DNA of 64,000 bases from Enoplolaimus lenunculus (GCA_030248215.1 JASANG010001833.1:62001-126000); one strand, 5' to 3'. Counted from the stretch's first letter, positions 32,687-44,113 are shown. The notes: generated by a model from the letters alone, not told the origin. Numbers and translations: made by a program.

Positions 32687-33316
32687 CTACGGGCCAGTAG
32701 ACAAGGGAGGACCAAGCTGGGCTCAGCCCCCTGGAAAAATTGGCTCAATTAAAGTTTTTCCCCCTCCTAAAATATTAATTTAAGTTCCACCCCTTATGGT
32801 ATGAATTAAAGTTCCCGCCCCAAGTGGTATCAATTAAAGTCTCTCCCTAGTGCTACACAGCAGATTGAATCCTATTGGAACCGTCAGAAAATACGGCCGA
32901 AGCATATGCGAAGAGTTCGGCGAGAGTTGCTACAAGAATATCTCAATGAGTTTTGTTGGCGCGATCATTTTCAAAATGGTGCTTTTGAGCACTTATGTAC
33001 TCATATCAGAGAACAGTTTCCCTGTACTTAAAGCGCTCTCAAGGCTTATCTTTATCCCAATAGCCCTTCCAGAACTACTAATTGCTGTATTTGTGGACCG
33101 AAACTACGTTCAATAAGCCTTACCAAGGGCTATCAATTAAAGTTTTCTCCCCCCTAAAGCATAAAGTTTCCCCCCTTAGTTATATAGGGGGTGCAAAACT
33201 TTAATTGATGCAAAAAATTTTGGCACCGCTTAGAAAATTTGCTACCTTTAAAATCCCTTGAATGCTCCTCCTAAATAAATTATAGCTCCCTAGCCTGGTG
33301 AGCTGGCTACGGGCCT
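32687..33316. mobile_element. GGCCCGTAGCCAGC-family composite with captured DNA
   Basis: Left GGGCCAGTAGACAAGGGAGG; right CCTGGTGAGCTGGCTACGGG then CC (inverse terminus). Both halves have repeated ATCAATTAAAGT(C/T) blocks, and about 270 bp between them (32850-33120) is foreign to the family. Confidence 0.5.
32855..33031 (+). pseudogene. Merlin/IS1595-like transposase C-terminal fragment
   Basis: A 58-codon stretch reads TQQIESYWNRQKIRPKHMRR, then VRRELLQEYLNEFCWRDHF, then FEHLCTHIREQFP, followed by TAA. The pattern IESxWxxxK...RELLxxYLxEFxWRxxF is typical of the C-terminal part of the DDE domain of Merlin-type (IS1595/IS1016-like) DNA transposases, including the last acidic residue (E in YLNEF). 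The upstream catalytic residues are absent, so it is a broken fragment captured inside another repeat. Family call is from memory of motifs. Confidence 0.5.
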
Positions 33317-35208
33317 GACGAGTTATTGGCCAATTAACAGAAATTGCAAAAAACTTTGTGTCAGCATCGAAACTGTTCACAGTGCCAAACTTTTTATTAA
33401 TTTTCAAACACTTAATATTATTCTGTATGTACCACTGTATGTTGACTAACTGCGTCAGTAAATTTTATCAAGTTTGCGCTAACAAAATATATGTAATTTG
33501 TCCATAAAAAGGACCAAATTTGCGCTAAGCTTGTTTTTAAAAATACTAAAATAAGAATTTTTCCATTAATATATTAAAACTGCTATTTTAAATGGTTACT
33601 TTTTGTTTGTCAAAATAACCCCTTTAGTAAATTAAAAAATTATTTTAAATTATTTTAGCCAAAACCAAATTTTCTGTCATCAGGTACCCTTGGGTGTCTT
33701 GTTTACAGTATAGATATATATTGATATTTGGCATTGACTGCTGCGCATGGGCGTAGCCAGGATTTTTCCTCATGAGCGTACAACCTCATGTGAAACAAAA
33801 ACCTTGTACCATCTTAGATATATAAAGGTAATATTCTGAAGCATGCAAACAGTGCTCTGTTTTATATCCATTTCGAAAGGGGATATATACCTCTTTAGCT
33901 CGCGCTGCATATGTATGCCCCTGTAATCAAATTATAAAAAATTTAAATGAGTTCAGTTAAAAAATGCATAGCTATCTCAAGGGTAAAATGCATGCATCAA
34001 AATAGCGCAACGTTTTGCATCACCGTTTTATTGAATTTCAAGTTACACAGCTGCGAGCAGATAAAATTAAAATATTTGTTTTTTGTCAGCTGCAATACGC
34101 AGCATGAGGAACCAACTACAACCTGTTTCTGGCATTTGCTATCATTTTAGTTTCACCACAAGCGCATTGAAGTGGCTTAATAGAGTGTATATATCTCATT
34201 TCGAAAAATCTAAAGAGACAAGCACCTTTATGACGCTTTAGAATTCGGATCCCAGAGGATATTAAGGAAGATCTGTACAGTCCATATGCAAGGTTCACTA
34301 GCGTATCCAGAAGGGATGGGGGCGTTCACTCCCTCGTCAAAAAAATTTGTGATAAAATGGTAAGGTTCCTTGTTACAATTTTTTCCTCAGAAAATTGACA
34401 CATATAAAGTATACAGTACAAAATTGAGTTTCATAACTTTTGCCAGCTCGCCGCCACCCGTGAGAAATTTCTCGATCTGCCGCTAATGAAGTTGTACTGT
34501 TTCGAAATAAAATCCTAGCTACATGCTTGGCTTCCACTTTGCATATAAATCACAAATAAAGTGGCGACGGGTGCATGCAACACAGCTGACGATAATTTTT
34601 GAATATTCATAGTCTTGAAGATACTATCAGGGTCGTGTATTACGAAAAGGATGAAGAGAAATATCCCCTCTAGAAATATCTTGAAAGACTAAGAAACAAC
34701 AGGTTTAAACCGCTTCAGAAACAACCTAGTTAATGCATAGAGGACAGAATATTTCCTGTCTCGCTGTGCTAGCTAGTCGCACTTTTATTACATGAGGTTG
34801 CAACGCCTAAAATGAAAGCCTGATTACACCCCTGTCTAGTGACAAATTCAGAATTTTTTAATACTTTGAGACCGGCTGGCTTGAACCGATACCCGGCCGA
34901 AGCTTTTTTTGTGCGATTTTTCGCTTTTGAACTTTTGGTCAGCAGGCAGGTTTTAAATTGATAAATTGAGTCTTTATTGAAATTCAAACCAAATAGCACG
35001 ATTTACCCAGTGATCATTTTAAACGGTAACAGACTGTTTTTAACATCATTAAAGCTAATTCCTGTTTAATTTGCGTGAAATAATTCAAAGGTTACAATCT
35101 GTACGCAACCTTAATGACATTTGTAGTTCGGGTTTAGTAGCCAGGAGCGCACTTTATCGTTACCTAATCATCAGAGACTTATGCAATTGACGGTGATAAA
35201 CCTGAAAC
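33317..35208. other. Intergenic DNA, no gene seen
   Basis: GGGCGTAGCCAGGATTTTTC at about 33756 and GCGTATCCAGAAGGGATGGG at about 34300 may be the two ends of a worn repeat. Otherwise nothing recognised. Confidence 0.35.
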
Positions 35209-35410
35209 GGCCCGTGTAAAGATCAGGGCGGAACGTTTTTCTGCGGCGCTGCAATAGAGTAAGCTTAAGCTTTAGACTGTTTTTTGCTGACACCCTTAAA
35301 TTAGGCTTAGGTGTAAGCTTAATCGTCTGGCTACGTTTAGGTATAACCTCATTCTTACGGCTAGTCTAAGGCTTAAAGATATGCTTTGTTACGGCCCTGT
35401 TCTATGTATT
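35209..35410. mobile_element. TTAGGC-hexamer MITE
   Basis: Left GGCCCGTGTAAAGATCAGGG, then GGAACGTTTTTCTGCGGC, AGAGTAAGCTTAAGCTTTAG and degenerate TTAGGC hexamers; right end GGCCCTGTTCTATGTATT is worn. Confidence 0.65.
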
Positions 35411-35782
35411 GATTCTGTAGTAGACCAATCAAATTTTATCGCTCTCTACGACAAATTTCAGAGCAAATTTACATATTTCTCACACTGCAATAACGAACTT
35501 GCCCCGGCTAATCATGTACTACAGCTACTGCTACGATGCTAAAAACATAATGTTGCAGTAATTCAATTAGACACGAACGCCAAGCTCCTATAGCTAAGTT
35601 GTTGATGGTAAACGACTCACACTCAAAAGATAGTTTATTCATAACAGAAACGGGTAAAGCTGTGTTTCAGAAATCCCACACTCTCGATAACCAATGCTTT
35701 ACTCGTTGAAATAGTACAAAATTTATGATTGAAAAATCTTTCATCATTTCATCAGTAGGGTATCTGAATTTAGATCTTAAGT

Positions 35783-35953
35783 CAAGGCTTCTGATGGAGC
35801 TACTTATGATGCTCCAACTTTATACAGTAGTAAGCGAAAACATTCAAGCTATAATGTTAGTTATGGTTCAAACTCTTCAAGTCATTGCCCTTCGTACAAT
35901 GAAACGTTCTACGTTCAACCCCTCAGAACAACTTCAACCTCGCTTAGTCGTTG
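35783..35953 (+). other. Ser/Tyr-rich open stretch, unassigned
   Basis: Two frames are open at once here. One reads VKASDGATYDAPTLYSSKRK then HSSYNVSYGSNSSSHCPSYN and ends inside a following MITE fragment. No family recognised and splice sites are poor. It is listed because overlapping open frames in AT-rich DNA are unusual. Confidence 0.15.
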
Positions 35954-36490
35954 TGAAAACCTTGCATGCCCCTCCTGAATGCTTTTTAGCCACTAAGATG
36001 TTCATCTGGCTACAGGCCTGTTTCTTGAGCTGTACGTTGACTGAAAAATAGCTGGCTTCAATTTTTATTCACATTTGGCAAAAAAAACGATTGCACAATA
36101 CAATTATGCGTCGTACGACAATTAGAATATGGATGTACAGTAGCAAAAGCTGACAGCCTAATTTTAGGCTTTTAAATTTGTGAATACTACCTCGATTGAC
36201 AAGGTGAGCCAAGGCTTGAATTCGGTGATATGTACCCTGCCGCACCGTTTAAGCATACCAGATACATAATGACCCCACAATACTATAATGGCCGTTTCAG
36301 CCTTTAATTTCTTACCATTTTTACTAATGCTTACATGTAAAACATTCGTTTTCTTGGTTGTTAGCTTAAGATGATTTATCTTTTTTAAGCTGTTATGGCG
36401 TTTTTGTTTCAAAATGCAAGACTCTTTTCCGCTTCGACGAAAGTTTATTGATTGATTAGAAATGTTAATTTATTTGTTCTACAAAATCAT
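35954..36490. other. MITE fragment and plain intergenic DNA
   Basis: CCTTGCATGCCCCTCCTGAA up to CTGGCTACAGGCC (about 35954-36020) is a reverse fragment of the GGCCCGTAGCCAGC family. Nothing else is recognised. Confidence 0.4.
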
Positions 36491-36644
36491 GGCCAATGTA
36501 AAGAACAAGACCGTTGCAGTAGTATAAGCACGTTTCTAAGGCTAGGACTAAGCCTAAGCCAAAGCGAAAAATTAACCTAAAGTTTAAGCTAACTCTATTG
36601 CATTCCTGCCAAAAAACGTTCCGCGCCGAATCTTTAAACGGGTT
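36491..36644. mobile_element. CCTAAG-hexamer MITE
   Basis: Left GGCCAATGTAAAGAACAAGA; right TTTAAACGGGTT (worn). Flanks AAAATCAT and AAAATTAT match at 7 of 8. Confidence 0.75.
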
Positions 36645-36935
36645 AAAATTATACTTTGGTTTCGGTCTGAGAATTTTTTACTAAACTCTTGCTTTTTGCC
36701 TTAACCGGGCAGATAAATTTGTTACTGAAATAAGTTGACTTGGCACTGTTTCGTTGATGTAAACATTACATGACTATTCTGAATTGAACAATAATTCACA
36801 ACGTGTGATAGACTCTACGCTCTTATACTTCAGAATAAGTGCGACAATTACTAGCCAAAGCCTGTGCCGTGCTTGAAAAAGTATTCTAACTTGAAATTAT
36901 AGCTATTTCCAGTTATAACTTCACAAGTTACGACA
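36645..36935. other. No recognisable feature
   Basis: AT-rich spacer between two MITEs. Confidence 0.4.
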
Positions 36936-37096
36936 GGGCCGTAGCTAGTTCACCTTGCTAAGGGTGACTAAAAATTATTCAGCAGGGGCAGTCAAGGGTT
37001 TTCGTTCACTTATACAAGCAATGTTTAAAACTTTCTGAGGGGGGGGCAAAATTTTCCAGGAGGGCTAGGTTCCCTGTCCCTTCTTGACTACAGTCC
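36936..37096. mobile_element. GGCCCGTAGCCAGC-family MITE
   Basis: GGGCCGTAGCTAGTTCACCT at the left; CCCTTCTTGACTACAGTCCC at the right; GGGGGGGCAAAATTTTCCAG in between. Confidence 0.6.
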
Positions 37097-37788
37097 CGAG
37101 TTTACATAGACGCTACTTTATCTTTAAGTGGTGACTCGTGATTTATCATTGGCGGTTCCAGTATTTTTACTGAGCGGTACACGAGCGAAAGTCAAACAAA
37201 ATTTTAACACTTATAATACGCATTCTTTAGCTCTGATCCCTGTTCGGGCAGTGGGCAGGGCTTGGCTGACCTTCCATTGATTCGCCAGTGAAGGCTATCA
37301 ACTATAATTAAGTGGTTCACCAGTTTCTGTGCGGAGTTCGGTGTGACAAATGATAGCAATTTCTACCTGATAGCGTAAATTCATCACGGTTGTAACTAAA
37401 TACACTTCTCGTATTCCGGAAATACCTTAATCAGCGGCGGATTCGGAAATTTATAACGGGGAAGCGGGATTACAAAAGTTACGGAACGCAATTTTTACTG
37501 TATACGATATGTGCAAATTTCTGAGGTGTGAAAATTGTAAGTATAGACCTTACCAATTTGGCACTAAAATGTTCTGACGGGGGCTTGTGCGCCCCCGTCC
37601 CCTCGGGCCACTTCTGAACCAGCTAGTGACCTTAACGTATAATATTCTAGAACGGTCACGTGGAAGCGGAACTTCTTGTTGTGTGATATAGAATTATAGA
37701 GCAGGTTTTGAAATGGGCTCTGTATTTACATCTGCATTACAAAATATTTTCTATGGCGATTTTTTGAGGTTTTGACAACTTACTTTGC
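37097..37788. other. No recognisable feature
   Basis: Intergenic DNA; a GGGGGCTTGTGCGCCCCCGT hairpin-like spot near 37577 is the only structure noticed. Confidence 0.4.
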
Positions 37789-38332
37789 TTAACCCTTTCT
37801 CACATGAATATTTTCAATTTCATATGAAATGTAATTTCAAGGTAAGATTCGATCTCCAGTCTCACGGGTCGGAGGCGTTTACGATGACCACTGAGCTATA
37901 GAAGCTTGACGCTCGAGCTCGAGTAGGCTCTCACGTCTTGTGGAGACTTTGCGCTGCGCATATATGTTATGAATGTTAAACACTGGTCACAGTGTGTGTA
38001 TTGCTCGTACATTTTTGTATTTAGTTGCTCATAGTATGCTCTATGAGTGAAGGGGTTATAGATACTAAGTAAGAATTTTTTCATTAACCCTTTCTCACAT
38101 GAATATTTTCAATTTCATATGAAATGTAATTTCAAGGTACGATTCGATCTCCAGTCTCACGGGTCGGAGGCGTTTACTCTGACCACTGAGCTATAGAAGC
38201 TTGACGCTCGAGCCCGAGTAGGCCCTCACGTCTTGTGGAGATTTTGCGCTGCGCATATATGTTATGAATGTTAAACACTGCACATTATTGTATTTAGTTG
38301 CTCATAGTACGCTCTATGAGTGAAGGGGTTAA
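37789..38332 (-). repeat. tRNA-related repeat, two tandem units
   Basis: Two units (37789-38093 and 38094-38332) begin TTAACCCTTTCTCACATGAA and end ATGAGTGAAGGGGTTA. Read on the minus strand, each contains CTATAGCTCAGTGGTC (an A-box-like tRNA motif) and, about 40 bases on, GGAGATCGAATC (B-box-like), then CCTTGAAATTACATTTCATA. This resembles a tRNA-derived SINE head. The TTAA-flanked inverted ends instead recall piggyBac-type MITEs. Unit 2 lacks about 35 bp. A third copy is at 63005. Confidence 0.6.
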
Positions 38333-38483
38333 TAGTGTGACATAAGACAAGCTTCCGCTTATATTACAAACCCGCAATAAAGCGCATGCGTGAGAGACTT
38401 GAAATCAATAAGCATCGGTTGCGTTGATGCCGAATTTTAGTCTTATTTTCAGCCATTAAAATTGACGCCAATGCTATTTTGAC

Positions 38484-38667
38484 GGCCGTAATAGCAGTTT
38501 AAAAGCATATTCTTAAGTCTAAGCATGAGCCTGAACCTCAGGGTAAGCACAATCCTGAAACTAAAGCTAAGCCCATGCCTAAGTTAAGAATAGGCAAAAA
38601 TAGTCTAAATCTTAAGCTTACTCGATTATAGTCACGCACAAAAAATGGCTCGCCCCTATACAAGGGC
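38484..38667. mobile_element. CCTAAG-hexamer MITE, diverged
   Basis: AAGCATATTCTTAAGTCTAA, then worn hexamers, then GTCTAAATCTTAAGCTTACT and GGCTCGCCCCTATACAAGGG, in family order; termini partly lost. Confidence 0.55.
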
Positions 38668-38799
38668 TCACGTTCTCAACTTGTATGTATAATACTTATC
38701 ACTTGATGATGTGCGTATAAGCTTTAAACCTGTCTTCATACATGAATTAATAAATTCGCTGTTTTTACTAGTCGCTTTTTAGAATTTTATATTTTGTTT

Positions 38800-39175
38800 G
38801 CATTTTAGTGGTAGGTCTTCTAAACCGGTCCGAGGGGGCCCCCAATAAAATGTTTCACAGCTCTATAAGTTCGTGGACCGCAAAAATATTTGGATTGCCA
38901 AAATTAAGACTCCTATGGGCCAACCCTAATTCGTATCCAAAAATGTCAATTATCCCTAACTGTAGTGCATAATTGACTCGAGGACCAAAATAAAGTTGAG
39001 TTCGAAACTTTAAAGCATCTTTAAGTTTTGAAAGTACCAGTATAACCTTATACATCATGACTCAATTTTTTGATATTAGACAAATAAACATTTAATTCAA
39101 CGGATAGTTTCAATACCGGATATATATCAGAAATGAATCGCGGCGGAGGGCTGTTTAAAAATACATCCGCGGGAC
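38800..39175 (-). mobile_element. CTGTAGTGACCC-family MITE, partial reverse copy
   Basis: Contains ATGTCAATTATCCCTAACTG, then AACGGATAGTTTCAATACCG, then GATATATATCAG, collinear in reverse with the copy at 54207. Ends are truncated. Confidence 0.6.
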
Positions 39176-39630
39176 ATGCGCTAACCATCACTAAATTTTC
39201 GTTTAATGTTCTGCCAAACCCAAGTTTGAAGTTTCATTGCATTAAATTCAATGAGGTCACACCATATTAGAACATTTATCAGCTATTGTCAGTGTTGTTG
39301 TTGTTGTCAGTCTGATGCAGTAGTTCTGGCCATTCGTGTGGGCACAAATAGACGTTTGTATGTATATATGCTTAAAAGGTTGTGTTCTTCATATACTATT
39401 ATGTCATTGATGAAATGGGCAATGTCTCGCTCGAATTTATTTCACGATGATTGCTGATTGCTGAGTTTAGCAGTTTTTTTGGAAGCTTACATCTCACAGC
39501 CAGTCAGTTTTCTATACAAGCAATTATTTTAGTCTATAAGATGACATATAATAAGGTTTGTTTGCTGAATTGTTCATGCTAACCTTCGCTTTTTAGGTCA
39601 GCACAAGGACGCCAATAAAGAGTGGCGGAT
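39176..39630. other. No recognisable feature
   Basis: Intergenic DNA between two fragments of the same MITE family. Confidence 0.4.
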
Positions 39631-39634
39631 GCTC

Positions 39635-39804
39635 AAACTTTAATTCAACGGATAGTTGCAATACCGAATATATATCAGTACTGAATCGCGGCGCTGAACG
39701 GGTTAAAAATAAATAACAATCCGTAACCGAATACCAGGTATTGGGATATCCACTGGAGAGGCAAAACAATTATCAGTCGCCACCTCTTATTCGGGTCATT
39801 ACAG
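39635..39804 (-). mobile_element. CTGTAGTGACCC-family MITE, terminal fragment
   Basis: AACGGATAGTTGCAATACCG ... CACCTCTTATTCGGGTCATT then ACAG before TA: an inverse left end of the family with the distal half missing. Confidence 0.65.
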
Positions 39805-40003
39805 TAACGTATCACTCTGAGATTCAAGCCTAAGCCGAACGGTAATGCAGTCGGCATAGAATTTTCAGGACAACAAGTAGTTATAATAAACTAATGTTCA
39901 ATAGAAAAATTAGCTTCTAATTTTCCTGTCTAGCCAATTAGCTGTTTTAATACTGTGTTCACGCATCTAAAATGCTCGACATCACCCGAACAAAACCGCT
40001 GTA

Positions 40004-40212
40004 CACTGCAAAAAATGGTGAGTCAAATTGACTCTCTCCGAAATACACTCTACGGGACTATGCAAACTGAGTCAAATTCTACTCCGCCAGAGTCGAATTT
40101 GACTCACTGAGTCGCATGTTTGACTCTGGCGGAGTCGAATTTGGCTCAGTTTGCGTAGTCCCGTAGAGCCTATTTCGGTGAGAGTCAATTCGACTCACCA
40201 TTTTTTGCAGTG
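40004..40212. mobile_element. Near-perfect palindromic TA-flanked MITE
   Basis: 209 bp, TA on both sides, TIR CACTGCAAAAAATGGTGAGT and its inverse. Arms pair almost throughout and contain GACTCCGCCAGAGTC and GAGTCAAATT-type motifs. It is the best-preserved member of the family (others at 21220 and 22245). Confidence 0.9.
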
Positions 40213-40390
40213 TAGTCTCCATGTATCGCACGTATTCACAGATATCAGTATGCATTTAATTATTTACTGATTTGAAAAATGGCTGGTTCAATGTTTATTG
40301 TTGACCGTTTTTTTCTGTTAACCATATTTTTGTCAGACACTCGTATACAGAGTAATTCTAATTAGACGAGTGTCGTCACTCAAAAACGTC

Positions 40391-40604
40391 GGCCAGTGCA
40401 AAGAACAGGGGCGGAACAGTATTATAAGCATATTCCTAAGCCTAAGCCTAAGACTAAGCCTAAGCGTAAGCGTAAGAATGAGCATATTCCTAAGGCGTAA
40501 GCCTAAGCCTAAACCTACACCAAACAAAAAAATAGTCCATAGCTTAAGCTTACTTTATTGCAGTTCCACGGAAAAACGTTCCGCCCATGATCTTTACATG
40601 GACC
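40391..40604. mobile_element. CCTAAG-hexamer MITE with perfect 8-bp duplication
   Basis: 214 bp, left GGCCAGTGCAAAGAACAGGG; right CATGATCTTTACATGGACC; AAAACGTC on both sides. The interior is CCTAAG hexamers, then AAAAATAGTC and GCTTAAGCTTAC. Confidence 0.9.
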
Positions 40605-40612
40605 AAAACGTC

Positions 40613-41645
40613 TAAAGTATTGGTTCTTGAAATAGAATCTTTTTACGATATTATGATATAACAACGCGGTGTCTTCACCGGACACAAATGGTGGGGTCGC
40701 GAGGTGCGTGGACCCCTCGCAACGCCCTTGGTCTCAGACTTTTTACGACAGTCTGGTGTTATTATTCAATTTTAGACCACAGGAAATATTCATTGATTAA
40801 TTTTGAGTTAAAAACAAAGATATTGTTACGGTAACTATAGTAACAACTCTTATATCGGCCAATTTATCTGACCACCTATAAACATACAACACAAAGCTTA
40901 AAAGTTGTAAACCTACGCAAATGCATAGTTTATAATTAACTTTGAACTTTGGTGTAATCCTAAGCGTAAGCCTAAGCTTAAAAGTCATGTCTAAATCCAA
41001 GCCTAGTGAATGCGAAAATTTGATGACTTCCCTCGAAATTTGTGAGGTTAAACTGCGAAATATCTCGTTTGCTAATTGTTTCAGCCAATTTTTTTCAATT
41101 AACCATATCGGTTTGTGTAAAATTAGTTAAAGCCTGCATTCAATCGATTATCATGCGGCGGCGTGCGTCGAAACGTTATCCTAAAATCTAAACCTTCTAC
41201 GCTAACATCGCAAATCAAGTATAGCTTGGTTTTATAGCGGCGTATCAACAACAGGAACTGTCAACGGGAAGGTGGGTGGGTTCGCAGTAGGCATCAGTTA
41301 ACCTTATTCATTATTATCTGGCAAACACTGGCTCATTATCTCAGCGGGAGACGGCTTTTCAATTTTTTTAATAAAAAATCCAATATTCGGTTCCGTGATG
41401 CCGCTCCTGTCCCAATACAAATTGAAAAAACATTTGATCAAAGGTGAAAGTTCTTTGTGACAACCACGCTTTTCAGCTGTTGTCACGAAATGATCTGTGA
41501 TACTTGTTTTTCATTCTGGCAAGTATGTCTTTGTGCCGAAGCCCGAGAAATATAACGCATTTGATTCAGGATTTGCTAGCGGTGATATGATTAATTAATT
41601 TGTCAACAAGTGTAAGTTGTGGACAGTCTGGTTAATAAGAACGAT
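40613..41645. other. No gene seen; stray hexamers
   Basis: A short CCTAAGC tract near 40957 without MITE ends; otherwise plain AT-rich DNA. Confidence 0.4.
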
Positions 41646-41841
41646 GGCTAATTGTATAGAACATGGCTGTAACAGTATAATATAAGCATATTCCTAAGCC
41701 TAAAGCCTAAGCTTAAGAGTGAGCTTCACCTAAGCCTAAGCCTAACCTTAAAGCTTAAGCAAAAAATAGTCTAAACATAAAGCTTTTAACTCTGTTCCAG
41801 TTTCGCAGAAAAACGTTCCGCTCCTGATCTTTACATGGGCC
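41646..41841. mobile_element. CCTAAG-hexamer MITE
   Basis: Left GGCTAATTGTATAGAACATG; right CTGATCTTTACATGGGCC; hexamers in the middle. The flanking 8-mers do not match clearly. Confidence 0.7.
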
Positions 41842-42256
41842 AATATGGTTAAGGGTAACGATCTATATTGAAAACCTGACGGTTTGGTTAGTGATTCGTA
41901 AATAATGAACAAAAATACTCATTTGTTTGGGGTTTTTTTGGTTTAAGTTAAATAATTAGCTGCCTCTTGTAAGACGTGAAGAAATCCTATTCATTAATGA
42001 ATATTTTATCAAAAACGGAACGTAATAGCAATACCAACATCATTAGTTCACCCACACAAAAACATATTTATATACAGGTTTTTGTACCCTCTCCCAACAG
42101 GCTTAGGCTTGTGCTTAGGCTTAGGCTTAGGTTCAAGAAAAAGCTTAGCTGAGCCGCAGCCTTAAGCCTATCTGAATCAATTTTGTCTAGGAAGTGTTAT
42201 ACGGTTGGTTTTGGAAATATGTCCATAACGAGCAATAGACAGTAACACACATTCAA

Positions 42257-43156
42257 GGACCCATGTTACTTTGAGAGTGTACAGTATTTCCTCGAGACTG
42301 CAATAGAGTAAGATTAATAAACTTTAGTCTATTTTACTTCAATTTATGCGGGGTTCACGTTATAACTGGGGCAGCCTGGAACACGTTTTGTCCCTATGAC
42401 TATAGCTGGTAACATTTTGTCTGACCGTTTGTCCGCTATGAGATTCAAAAAATTTGAATTGTCTGCTATCCTGATGTGATATCTACTGTTTGTACTGCAA
42501 TATCATATGATATTCCAAATATTGTCTGCGAGTATCATATGATATGTTTGAAAATGTCTGCAAAGTTGTGGTAAACTAGCTTGATTGTACTGTAGAATGT
42601 CATATGATACTAAAATTTCAAATTTGAATTATTTGTACTTAGGAATACATTTTGGGACAAACTTAGCGAGAAACAGAACGGTAGAAGCTAATTCAACTTG
42701 CGAAATCATTTAATGCTGCATTATCCGACTTTTTACTGTTTTATTTAGCGTGCACAAATTCCATTGTCCTGTATAAATATCATATGATATTTAGTAGAAT
42801 TTTGGAATATCATATGATATTCGCATAAATGTCCCGCAGTATCATATGACAAATGGTTATTTGTATACAATGATCGCTCGACATCAGTGATTTGTAAGCC
42901 AATGTCATATGACATTCACATTTGGTCTACATAACCGCTATTCGGATCACAGAATTTTATGTTGACGTCGAATCAACATTGGACAAAACGTGTTCCAAGC
43001 TGCCCCAGTTATAACGTGAACGCCGCATTAGGCTTAGGTAACTAGGCCTACGTTTCGTTATAGTCTATTTCTTACGCTGAGGCTTAGACTTAGGATAAGG
43101 CTTAGGAATATGCTTATTCGACTGACTACTGTTGTGCCTCTCAAACTAACATTGGT
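42257..43156. mobile_element. TTAGGC-hexamer MITE split by a Harbinger-like MITE
   Basis: Left GACCCATGTTACTTTGAGAG; right CTCAAACTAACATTGG (inverse). TTAGGC hexamers lie in the right half (43028-43110). The element at 42347 sits inside with a TTA duplication. Flanks CATTCAAG and CATTTCAG agree at 6 of 8. Confidence 0.7.
42347..43027. mobile_element. Harbinger-like MITE, TGCGGGGTTCACG family, copy 4
   Basis: 681 bp, TTA on both sides, ends TGCGGGGTTCACGTTATAAC and GTTATAACGTGAACGCCGCA. Very similar, in inverse orientation, to the copy at 4629. ATCATATGATAT-type palindromes recur at least six times. Confidence 0.88.
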
Positions 43157-43464
43157 TCATTTCAGAAAATGGCAACGGATTTGAGATATAGTAAAATTCG
43201 CAAATTATAATTTAATTTTGTTTTTCTTGTGTCATTGACAGCTTATCGAAACAATCCGATTTTACTTTCATGTCAAAATAAGAATTATTTAATAATACTA
43301 TTTGGGAAATTGCTTAGATTTTTTCATAGGCCTAATATTTTGTACCACAATGCAGAAACAGCTATGTACCGCTTGACATGTTTACCGGTTAAGCAAATTC
43401 CGCACAAAAGGTCCGTCTTGTGCCCGTGTTTTACCCGGCCCGCGTTATCCATGCACAGTTAATA

Positions 43465-44113
43465 CTGCAGTGACCCAAATTAAGAAGAAGGCTTGTAAAT
43501 AAGAATCCGGGTTCCTATTTTCGTCTTAATCAATAGAGTCTGTATCATAATTTGTGACCCTAAATGCATTGAGTTCAAAATTCCCAATTAGAGTCCATAA
43601 ATGTCAATTACCCGAGATTACATAAATGGCTCCTGAACCAATTGAAGTTCGGTACATGATTTGATAACTCAAGGTATGTATTTCCTATGTTCATAGTAGT
43701 ATCTCTAGTTATCAAGTATATTTCTAACATACTTAATTCATAATAGCTTCATAAGATAAAAGTGCAACGTGCAAACTACATAGAGTTGGCTGAATAATGA
43801 ATTACAGTCCGTACTGCACGTAAACTGGGGAACTTAGTTTTCTAGAAACCAAATAAATATCAGTTCAGGGAGTAATCGGATATTGGTTTACGGTAAAATT
43901 CCTTTTTCGTTTTCATTTCCGTTTCCGTTATAAAAATAGCGGAATTTTCGTTTGTTTTTTAAAATTTTAGAAATATCATTGAATATTTGCACGCCTAAAC
44001 TGTGTTGGCATAAAAATAAAACATCTATGAAACGGTTATACTTGTTTCCGTTATTCTATAATCACTATCTGTTTCCACGTTTACACCATTGCATCCCTGT
44101 TATTCGGGTCACT
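43465..44113. mobile_element. CTGTAGTGACCC-family MITE, rearranged
   Basis: Begins CTGCAGTGACCCAAATTAAG after TA and ends CCTGTTATTCGGGTCACT. The interior contains inverse family segments (AATTAGAGTCCATAAATGTC) mixed with unrelated sequence, and it is partly inside the tandem duplication starting at 43551. Confidence 0.5.

Noticed and set aside
37861-37909. A functional tRNA gene
   Set aside because: Box-like motifs are present but the anticodon arm and acceptor stem do not pair properly, and the unit is a dispersed repeat.
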